From: Mycteria americana | Lineage: Eukaryota; Chordata; Aves; Ciconiiformes; Ciconiidae | Reading direction: 5' to 3' | DNA length: 64,000 bases | NCBI RefSeq assembly: GCF_035582795.1 | Contig: NC_134366.1 | Location: 141,518,756 to 141,582,755 of the forward strand | Translations under genes and position numbers: made by a program | Shown: piece after piece, positions 48,627 through 58,101 of the stretch | How the letters are laid out: the number at the start of each line of letters is the position of its first letter | Position numbering within the stretch: position 1 is the stretch's first letter | The notes under the pieces: generated by a model | Database searches by the model: none | Seen by the model: the letters and a program-made list of their open reading frames with translations, nothing else | Told to the model about the DNA's origin: nothing

Positions 48627-48660
48627 AGGAAAGGCTCCTCGCGGGCAGGGTCGGGGGCTG

Positions 48661-49300
48661 CTTTCAGCGCAGCCTTTCTGAGATTTCTGAAAGGGGGGGG
48701 CGGTTGTTTTGCGGGACAGGCGTCTATTTTTTTTTTTAACCGAGGACTAAGGTGTTCAAAAAAAAAAAACAAATCACAAAAAATCCAGCCAACGGGGGGG
48801 GGAGGTCATAAACAGAGAGAAGGCAGTTCGATTCCTGCTCTCTCTAACTGCTGGTGCCAGAATCAAGTGCATCCCTTCCCATCACGGCGGCTAATGGCAG
48901 ACGCGTCCCTGCTTCCCCCTCTTGCCTTACATGAAATTTCCTGCAAAAATGCTAATAAACTTTCCCCCCATCCGATGCCAACTTACGGCGGTTCCCCTCC
49001 ACTCCTCCCTTCCTGCATCTTCTCCCCCCCCCCACCCCCCACTCCCCAGCAGCGGCAGCAGAAAATGCACGGGTTGGTATTTCTTTTGTTACCTGCGAGC
49101 CGGGCGGCCGGGGGTCTCTCATCGGCTGCTTAGGGCACTGGGTCCAACCGAGAGAGGAGGCACATCAGTCGGGTTCAGCCTGTTTCACCTCAGCGCCGTC
49201 CCGAGGAGGCTTTAGCCACCATTCAATAACACACCCTCCTCCTCCTCTTCCTCCTTAGGTACCAAGGCAGAGATCGCAAACATAACACCCCCCTCCCCAC

Positions 49301-49301
<1 letters not shown>
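48661..49301. other. Right flank of island D, no coding exon recognised
   Basis: Mixed sequence with T/A/G/C homopolymer runs (T13 near 48726, C-runs near 49024). A pyrimidine-rich acceptor-like string ends at 49258 (CCTCCTCTTCCTCCTTAG). Possibly 5'UTR or first-intron sequence. Confidence 0.4.

Positions 49302-49339
<38 letters not shown>
49302..49339. repeat. Poly(A) tract, 38 A
   Basis: The longest homopolymer in the window, directly after CCCCCCTCCCCACC. No LINE or SINE body adjoins it, so it is not obviously a retroposon tail. Confidence 0.92.
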
Positions 49340-49340
<1 letters not shown>

Positions 49341-49672
49341 CCCAACCAAAAGACAACTTGCCAGGCTGAAGATGGTGGATTTACATTAAGCCAGACACAG
49401 GCAGGTTCACTCAGGAAGTCTGACCATCCCGTTTTCTGACAGTTGCATTTCCTCGGCTCCATTCCGTCCTCCTCTCTCTCTTTTTTTTTTTTAAATTTTC
49501 TTTTTATTAGCCTTGCTCCGTTTTTAATCAAGGATTATGTAGTTGGCAGGAGGAGGTCGAGAAAGAGAGTGGAAAGAGAGGGCTCGAGTGCTTTTGGGGT
49601 GGCTGCTGTGAGGGGGTTTTTTTGATGGTGTATTTTTTTTTTTTTTCAATTGTGTTTCCCCTGGATTTGCAG

Positions 49673-49891
49673 TGGCTCGATCCTTAGGAGCGGTGGTGGA
49701 GTGTTTAAAAAGATCATATGTAGCATTATATTTTTAGTTTGGTGGTGGATGGATGGAAGAGGTAGTGAGAAGCCTTTGCAGCCCTGCCTGTTGTTGGTTA
49801 GATTGAGGCAGAGACTTGGCTGCGATTGGGACGCGACTGTGACATGGGCATCGATCGCTTCCATTGAGAGCAATGCAAAAACACAGCCTGG
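49673..49891 (+). other. Candidate untranslated exon (219 bp)
   Basis: A strong acceptor with a long pyrimidine tract (poly-T, then TTGTGTTTCCCCTGGATTTGCAG, the last 13 bases before the exon being CCTGGATTTGCAG) ends at 49672. A donor-like CCTGG|GTATGT lies at 49892. The body contains a short upstream-type ORF of seven codons (49844-49867, M-G-I-D-R-F-H-stop). Its composition is balanced, unlike the repeat-rich flanks. One frame is open throughout but shows no domain. Lying ~1 kb right of CpG island D on the plus strand, it would suit a second 5'UTR exon. No transcript evidence is available here. Confidence 0.35.
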
Positions 49892-52800
49892 GTATGTAAC
49901 ACTCTCAGTGCCATCAACACTTGTTTTACTTTATATTTACTGGCAAAACTGACAGAACGATCCGGAGTGCTTTTCTTTGAAATAAGGAATACAAACATTT
50001 GGATGGGAAGGTGCACAAAGAAGATTGTGGAAATAAACGGGGGGTTGAAGGTTGGGGGGTGTGTGGGGGTGAAGAGCCTTAATCATCATTGCTCCACTTC
50101 CTATTCAACTGACTGTATTTAAGGAGTTTCTCTCTTTTCTCGACTGGGGGATCCTACTAAACTGGTTGAAATGAAAAAAATCAGACAATCAACCTTGAGG
50201 GAATATCTGCTAGTTTTCAGGGCTTGCGGTTTCAGCCGGTAGGAAGGCACACAAAATAAAAGATGGCTAGCCAGCTGTTTTAACCTCTTGCACCTGGCTC
50301 CAGAGCTGGGGCTCACCAGGATTATTCAGTTATTCGTGCTATCTGTGCTTGAATATTTATAGTGTACGATCTAGAGATCCACACAGTGCATTGTAGCGTC
50401 TCTTTATCCTTTAGTTGTGGGCTTTTTGGACTTCGTCAACATAAACATGTATTCAATAGTTTTCATTTTTATGATAATGAACATAGAGGGTCAATGAAAT
50501 ATAGAGGGAAAAGTCGTAAATCTGCAAAAGTGAAACCTACCCAAGGAACAAAGAAAGGTCAGGTAAACCATCTGTGTAAGTCACAGTAATAGTACCTGCT
50601 GTTTGGTTTATGCAGTGGTACTGCTTTATTATTCTCTAAAATGAAACTTATCCGCTAGATCAAGTTAAAACTAAAGGAAAGCTGTGGAGATGATAAATGG
50701 CATTGCGTGCATCTTTCAGAATAGGAAGACGGTTTTGTTCCTCGATTTTTGAGTAGTTTAGGTTTATTTGTGAAGGTGGTGCACCAGCTAAGAACATATA
50801 AAGGGGGCCGAGAAAAATCACTGTTTAATATTGCAGAATTTACTGCTTCCATTCTGACCATGAGCCTAAATTTACACAATGAAATTTGATTATCTCTAAT
50901 AACAATATTAGATCCTGCACTGGATGGATGAGAATTGAGGTGGTTTTGTTGATTGCAAGGGTTTAATGTTGCATTTCAGAATCTGATGTGGTTTAGCCTC
51001 CCTTCCATTAACTGGAAAACCCCTGAGGTTTTACAATTATTTCTTAAAGATAATACATTTAAGATTGCATTGGTAGGCTGAAGAAAAGTCATAAAGGCAA
51101 GAAGGGAAGCCCTTAATAACTCTTGAGATTCAGACATGTTCAGCAGTTAGATTGGCTCTGACTTCACCAAGGGTCGACAATGTGTCATTTCCATGAAGCC
51201 AAATTGCCCTCTGCCTATATGATATTAATGTGCAAATCAATATTTCAGGGATTAAATTTCCCTTCTTCATTTTTTATGGTTTCTACCTCAATAAGTCTCA
51301 AGTCTATTAGAAGAGGCTGGATGATTTAAAATCTTTCACTGCAGAATGGCTTGTCGTAGCCTTGTTTCACAGAGCGTTTTTGGATTTTCGTTATAAAAGA
51401 CCAAAGGCATTCCAAAGAAGTTGATAGTCAATATAGGGACATGCTCACTGTTGTAAAGCCCTTGTTCGATTAAGAGCTAAAAAGGTATTGAAAATATAAT
51501 ATATATATGTTTATATAATATATATACATTCTACTGCTTTAAAAATATTGTGTTAATCACCTATTGATTTATTTCAAAATCAATTGAAGCTCCTTTCTTA
51601 TTAGTGATTTGTTCAGCATTCTTCAGCCTTGTTGTTAATTTTCTTAAACAGCATGCATGAATTAATCTGCTGGTAGAATGTGTTTTGGGTTTTCTTTGAA
51701 GCATATTTAAAACCAGGCATTTTTACCTATTTAAGCTAAGTGGTGTGAACATTTTAGTGTTGTGGGGAGAGCCAGGGCACTGTTTTCTGCACTTCGGATT
51801 CAGCATTGTTTTAATGAAGCTAAGGGGCGTTTTGTAAATATTTTATGATTTCTGCTCAGATGCTTATCAGCAATGTTTATTAAGAGTTTCCATTGAATAT
51901 TCATGATCAGTTAAAAATTAAAATGGAGCTATCTGATCTGGAAGGAAACAATACATGACAGAAAATTTAGGTCAAAATATGAGGTTGTGACTTTATCACA
52001 TAATCTTGGGAAGGCCCTACTGTCTATCATTTAGTGTTGTTTTATAGTCTTAGACCATCTGGACCAAGTTCCGCACAGCTGCATGAATTTCATATGTGAT
52101 AGAACATTTTTTCCATTCAGTGTGAAATGTTCCTTCCTAAAAACGTACACCAGACTCGCTTAATTTAGTCTGCTAAAAGAAATGCACATGAAAAAGGACA
52201 AAAGGCTCTTTAATCTCTGCAAGCTGTTTGTTTTTCTTCAAGATTCCTGTCTGTTTGGGTTTGAAAAGTCATGTTTATTGAGCAGATGATTCTGAGGTGT
52301 GACATTAAAATAATATATGATTTTTGTGCTAGTTTCTGCTCTCCTAGTTAATTTGCAGAACTACTTTTTATGCCTGTCAAAACACAGAGTTAATCTATTC
52401 TTATTTACAATTAATCTCAATAAAATTAATCTTAACTATGCCTTAGTCAGTAGCTTAAAATATCTAATTATATTCAATTAACTGCTGTCATAGTAATTAA
52501 CACTGCTTAATTGCCTCTGCATATATTTATGTAAAGCTCATTAGTTACTGCTTGCTCTTTTTTCCTTTTCTCATTCCCATTTTTGTGGTTCTGAGAGCAC
52601 TGACATAAAACCCAGTCTAGTTTTTGGCAATTCGGGTCTTGAAGAACCTGTGACAATGGCAATGCATGTGTTCGTAACCTGTTATGTGGGTAAATGTTTG
52701 TGTTCTCATATGCAAAAAGGGTACCAGAGCTGAGTCTCTAAAGAACTTCCAATCCAGCTTCACCCCCTGCCCCTTTCTGCTACCCCAACACATACAAAAA

Positions 52801-52979
52801 TGTTTTCTAACCTTGTTGATAGAAATATGAGAAGCCAGGTTAAGCTTTGTGTTTATAAATGAAGAGCTTTTCTGCATCTGCCTTGGGGCTGTACCCAGAA
52901 GGCAGAGCTTTGCTGCTCCAAATTCATTCAAAGGGTTAAAGACTTGGCCAAGGTTCAAACTGAGAAGCGCCCAGGGAAA

Positions 52980-53450
52980 GTGCATGTGAATATGTACAAG
53001 TTTCATGTAATTAGTGCTTAATTATATTAACATATGCAAATTGTCAACTTAGGAGCTTGTTGAGCTGGCAAAGATCAGCCAGGCACAATTGCTGTATTGT
53101 TCTGAAACAATAATGGATTTCAAGTTGGATTGTGAAAACACATAACTAGCTATCTAATTTAACTCATACCATGGTGAAATTTCATTAGTCTCCATGGAGA
53201 CTGGTTTAATTGTGCTGACTAATGTTCTGGGCTGCAGAATGTCCTAAAAAGAAAGCGTTGTTTGCCTAATCCACCTTACAATGACACTTGTTTGTACATG
53301 TTTCCCTTGTGTGAGAATTTGCATATGCAAATAAATAGTTTCTCTGCCCCATTTGTCATGGCTGTTCATTACCCATGAAGAGGACATTGTTACTAGGCTG
53401 TTACTGAGTCTCCCAAGACAGGATAGTGTCAACCAGTCCAGCCACATTCT
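52980..53450. promoter_or_regulatory. Possible conserved enhancer with POU octamers
   Basis: Contains two perfect POU octamers, ATGCAAAT at 53034-53041 and 53325-53332, and a TATTGTT-CTGA-AACAATA inverted repeat (53095-53112) with SOX-type half-sites. TAATTAG/AATTGTGCTGACTAAT-like blocks and CCATGG elements (53170, 53193) lie between them. Motif density is high and no repeat family is recognised. Enhancer function is inference. Confidence 0.4.
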
Positions 53451-54547
53451 TTCATAATTTGTTTCTGATTAATAGACCAGAGTGAGGCTCATTCTATTCA
53501 GGCCTCTGCAAAGGGAAGGTCAGTTCTGTCACTGAAAAGAGTTTCCGCAGCAACTGAAGTTTTTTCTCTCCCTCCCCCTCCCCCCTCTTGCTTTGGCTAA
53601 AATAATCATATTTAAAATAATGTATTCTTGCTCTAAGGAATGCCTCCACTAATAATCTCTAGTTTCCTAAAGCGAAAGATAGGAAAATAAAGGAGATTCT
53701 GGTATTGGAATATTAATCCTGTTTTTGACAGAAAGGTAAACTGATATAATTGCTTTTCAGTCGAAGGAATGGGGGTTTATACAAGTGTGAAAGCATCGGA
53801 AAAGGATTAGCATTTTTTTGCATAATGAAAAGCTCTGTTGAATAGGGCACTGAATGGTTGACTGAATGACTGAGATGAAAGGAAGATGAAAATGCAGGCT
53901 CCTCTTTCTTTATGCCTATGTTCAGCTCTCCCTAAAGTTATGTTTGTCCAAGACTTGAGAAAACAAGCAGAAGCTCAGATTTCAGCAACTTGCTAAGATG
54001 CCCTGAGTTTCCATCATCATGTGAAGTAATATGTATGAGAGTAGTGCAGCGAAAGGATGAGAAACACAGGTTTGTATGGAGGGGAGCTCCAGGAACATGA
54101 CAGGCAAACCAAATATTGACTATTGGGTATCGAGGATTCCCAGCACTTTGCCTGGGGGAAAGAAAGAGGGAGGAGGGGGGCCGGCAGGGAGGGAAGGAGC
54201 TATTTTAAAAGTTGCCAATGGAAATTAGGCATCAAGGCATAATAATCTAATAAAGTTTGGTATTCAAGGAAGCGGGCTTTAGTCAATATCTGTTTTAATT
54301 ATTAAACTATTTCTCTTTTGGAAAAAGTTATGAATTCTGACTCAGTGCTAAGTGTTTAAGTGGTATAGAAGCCTTGCTGGGGAAAAAATTACTCTCTTCG
54401 TTCGGCTTTGAAAATAGAGAAAGCGTACCGAAATAGGAATTGATACATGCACATAAGGAGCAGGGGTTTTGGCTTAGATGCATCAGCGTACTCAGGTTGT
54501 TTAACACATTTGGATTCCGGTAGATTCAGGTGGCGAGAAGGGCCCCG

Positions 54548-54612
54548 GCCTCCTCCTGCAATCAGTGCTAGCCCCCACTGGCTTCAGCCGGAGCAGGATC
54601 AGGCCCCCAGAC
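54548..54612 (+). repeat. Possible ancient amniote SINE fragment
   Basis: CCCCCACTGGCTTCAGCCGG followed by AGCAGGATCAGGCCCC matches the 'CCCATTGACTTCAATGGGAGCAGGATCAGGCCC' end of MIR1_Amn-like repeats. Confidence 0.55.
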
Positions 54613-56376
54613 AGGGCTGTAACTGGTTAGCTGTTGACAATGTGATCAGTGCTTCTAATTATGTTCTCTCAACAGTAATTAGGGCAGTTAAAATACCATA
54701 AGTGTTGAGCCACTTTTGAAAGTGGGAAGTGGTTCTTTTGTACGTATGTAAATCAAATGCAGTGTGAATAATTATTTGTATGTATGCATATTAAATAGGC
54801 TCTCTTTTTTTTCAGGTCAACATAGTTACCGATTTAGAGCTACTGTGGAAAACTGTTGGTAGTTAGACTAAATATTAACTTGTTTGGGGGATTTTTTTTT
54901 TAGTTTGCAGAACATTTCTTTGAAATGCTTGTTAGTTCAGCATTGGGCTTGATTTGATAATATTTAAACAGTTAGAGACGCCTCTAAGAAATTAGGATTA
55001 TTTATGGATAAATGAAGTAAAACTGTAAATGCAGAAAGTGCTTGGTAAGAATAAAGTCACAAGAATTCTCTCTTTTAAGATGAAGTTAAAAACCTTCTAT
55101 GGGGTTTGGGAATGTTTTACTGCTAACTTTATGAAATTCCTTAAAAATTCTTTTAAAGGAACATGCTTAGGGGATATTCTTTCATTCTGAGAACAGCTTC
55201 TTAGTGTATTTCCATAAGAAAAATGTGTTAATTTAAAAAATAAATTCATTTAGATTTTAAAATATTGTTAACCAAGCACCATGTGTTGTCTCTGGCAAAG
55301 TTCCAGCCACTGTAGAACTGGATAACACATGGGTTAATAATAACTTATGTGATGTCTGCATTCTTACTGAATGGGCAGAAACCCAGCACACTGAGATACT
55401 GGGATTCAAGATTTTGCAGAAGAAGATGTAACGCAGAATATGTTTATGTGAACAGATGCACAGATAGAAGAAACTAAAAGACAGGTATCAGTTGCTTTTA
55501 CCTAATAGGTAAAACAAACCTAGTAGGTTCTGTGTGGTTGTTGTTGAGATTTGTTGTTGGTTTTGAAAGGGGTAGTACGCACGTTTATTGATAGCGGGAT
55601 TCAGCAGACCTGTAGAGATAAACCTGTATAAATAAGGGCAGCAGGTTTAGTCTTTAACGCATATTACTCTATTCCTTTTTTTAATAGTAATTCTATAGCA
55701 CTTTCATACCAGTATTTTCATTATTACTGCAGCTTTTGCTGAGTTCCAGACTAAGCCAGAAAAGTTTGTACCAGACTGAAATATGGCAGTCTTGTTGAGG
55801 AATGACTTTTTCTGCTTAAACAAAGTATTCTGAGGAACGGTTTAACTAAGTTATATGATCAACATAAAAGTTTGCCATATTAAGACACTCTTCTATATGT
55901 TCACATTACTCAGAATCAGCTTTCAATTAAAAAAAAAAAAGAGAGAGATTTAGAAGGTAATTTGTCCAAATTATATTTTATTTGCTTTTGGTACTTTTGA
56001 GGACAATTTTAAATTTGCCCAGAAACTGGGATCTCTTTACAGACAAATCTAGCAGACTTCTAGCACTCACAGTGATCTGGTAGGCTGTACCAGCTCCTAA
56101 GAAGGTGTTATAGTCCTTCAGGTCAACAGTTCACAAACTAAAGGCTGTATGTACATAATAGACCATGGTGACTCTGAAAACAAACATTTACCATATAGGC
56201 TGCAGTGGTGTCTGCCCAACAAGTGATGCACACACTAGATGTACATCTAAAACTGTATTTAAAAAGGCAAACATTCTGCTTCTGAAACAAAGAAATCCTT
56301 ACGAAGCGTCTGTGTTGATGTGAGCCTAGGATGTGTAAACCCAAAAGAACCAGATTCTTCCCATTCACCCCAAACT

Positions 56377-56434
56377 AAATTTACAGCAACTCCTCTGAAA
56401 TCAGGAGTAACATGGGTGTAAAACTGGCAAGACA
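56377..56434 (+). repeat. Possible ancient amniote SINE fragment
   Basis: AATTTACAGCAACTCCTCTG, AAATCAGGAGTAACATGGGT and GTAAAACTGGC follow the 'CA.CTCCT.TGAAATCA..GGA.TTACA..GGTGTAAAACTGG' signature of old amniote SINEs. Confidence 0.55.
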
Positions 56435-57639
56435 TACAGTTTCGATATTAGTAGGAAAAGAATCAGGCCTTTAGGTACTGGTTGACAATAATCCCATAAA
56501 ATCCAATTTAAAAGGTTTCATCTCCTCTTTCTGCATTACCATTTCCATTTTTAAGGATGAAGTGCTTACTGCAGAAGGCACCGGAGCGTCTGTAGGAAAG
56601 AGGTTTTCCAGAAAGGCTGATGGGGGTCAATTCTGTTTCTTTTACCAGGTAATAGCAGAGCTAAGGGTCTGGGAGCAGCGGCTGCTGAACGCTTGCTCCT
56701 CCCTGTTTTGACACGGAGGCTGCCTTATAAATTCACCTAATCTGAGATGACAAGGCACCTGTCACTGGTAGTGCTCCAGTGTTTGGGGCATTGATGGAAA
56801 TCTGGAGTAATCCCAGTTATTTCCACACTTGTTCCAGAAGATGGTAGTGTAACAGATCAGAATAATCTCTTTCTGAAGAATAACAAAAACATAACTTCCT
56901 TCTTTCCCTTCAGTTGTTGGGAGGATCCTTTGATTTTTGGTATTCTGAGGGCCAGAGCTTTCGTAAGAAGAGAGGGGGGAAAAAAAATCCTTGGATTTGC
57001 CAAGTGTTACATGACGGTTTCAAATGCAGGTGGTTTTCCTGTGTGAGAAACCATGGCTGTCCACCTTCAAATAAGAGTTTCTCCTTGTTTCATACGTAAC
57101 ACTTCACATGCCTTCCCCACGCCAGAAAACAAGGTTCTGAGTGAAAAGTAGTCCCTTAAACAGAGAACTTATTCCTGTGGGTTTCACTCTGGTCCTTTTA
57201 TACTTTTTTATACTGAAATATGGTTATTGATTTTGTTTACAGCACCGAGGGTTTAAATTAAAGAAAATGTAACATTTCTAAAATAAATTATTTAGCTATA
57301 TGGCAAATGTCGCCCCTCAGTCCCTCAGTTCCTTTGAGTTTTACGAACCGCTCACCAAAAAGCACTTTCTTTGCCATTGCAGCGCAGCCGTCTCTGGGGT
57401 GGGAAGTGTCACCCCGTGCACAACCACCCACGAGCCGCTCCGCTGCAGCACAGCAATCTGCTTCGGGACTGTTTCCAGAAGGAGCAACCGATTGCTGTAG
57501 GGAGGCAAAACATCATTTCTCACTGGGTCGTCAGCCAGTGCACTGGGACAGGCATTTCAGCTCCAGTGAAAAGCATCCCTGGAGTTTGAAGTCCCAACTG
57601 GTCTGGCCCGTGGATTTCTCTCTTGCTTGACGGGTGGTT

Positions 57640-57905
57640 TTCCCAGCGCGGCCGCACTTCCCAATTTTGACCGAGGGCCTCGTCCGAAGTCCAGCGCCGC
57701 CTCGTCTCTTTCCCCGGGCTGGGATCAGGCCCTTGCACAGGAGAGTGCCATCTGCTGAGGCCCCCGCCGCAGTCCGGGCAGCGGCAGGTCAGCGCTGCCG
57801 GGCAGCCGCCGCCCGGCCCCGGCCCCGGCCCCGGCCCCGGCCCCCGCCCCGGCCCCGGCCCCGGCCCCGCGGGGAGCGCTCCCTGAAATCACAGGGCAGA
57901 GCGGT
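57640..57905. promoter_or_regulatory. CpG-rich patch E
   Basis: About 260 bases of GC-rich sequence starting CCCAGCGCGGCCGC and ending in a GGCCCC hexamer array. A GGGATCAGGCCCTTGCACAGGAG segment (57721-57743) resembles an old SINE end, so part of the patch may be repeat-derived. It could be a distal promoter, for example of a lncRNA, or simply a GC-rich expansion. No coding exon. Confidence 0.6.
57812..57870. repeat. (GGCCCC)n hexanucleotide repeat, ~9 units
   Basis: Tandem CCCCGG units with one CCCCCG interruption near 57841-57846. The minus strand reads GGGGCC, the same hexamer known for G-quadruplex formation and for expansion at the human C9orf72 locus. No homology to that gene is implied. 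Confidence 0.92.
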
Positions 57906-57916
57906 GCGGTCGCAAC

Positions 57917-57941
57917 TTTTTTTTTTTTTTTTTTTTTTTTT
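57917..57941. repeat. Poly(T) tract, 25 T
   Basis: Twenty-five consecutive T bases, followed by CCCGAGTGGG. Confidence 0.92.
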
Positions 57942-58082
57942 CCCGAGTGGGTGGAAAGGCAACAAGAGACAATGGAGTCAAAAAATGTTAGTATTTAAAT
58001 ATAGCAGAAACTGGGAGCCTGACAATAACTCAGCTACTACAGAATAAATTCAGCCATCTGGAGATTGTGACACGTCCAAAAA

Positions 58083-58101
58083 GGGGGGGGGGGGGGGGGG
58101 G
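58083..58101. repeat. Poly(G) tract, 19 G
   Basis: Nineteen consecutive G bases following CCAAAAA. Very long pure G runs are rare and form G-quadruplexes. Confidence 0.92.

Larger units (their letters stand above)
48280..48660. promoter_or_regulatory. CpG island D, putative promoter
   Basis: The densest CpG stretch after island A. It holds a (GT)n tract (48309-48329), a 70-bp GGNNC pentanucleotide array (48441-48510), a CTGCCGCTGCCTGCGGGCGG-type core, and a seven-unit GCCGY array (48592-48626). All long open frames over it are pentamer-repeat translations and not genes. Together with islands A-C it suggests several alternative promoters, or one promoter domain broken up by AT-rich spacers. 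Confidence 0.82.
49892..57296. other. AT-rich non-coding, enhancer-like, no coding exon
   Basis: About 7.4 kb with few recognisable repeats. It is rich in homeodomain (TAATTA), POU-octamer and SOX-like motifs, especially at 50.9-53.5 kb. A TA-rich tract lies at 51500-51530, and two possible old SINE fragments are listed separately. Small open frames have no domain. The texture suggests intronic or intergenic regulatory DNA of a developmental gene. Confidence 0.45.

Noticed and set aside
48215-48772. Several overlapping open frames in island D
   Set aside because: They are translations of GGNNC/GCCGY pentamers on both strands.
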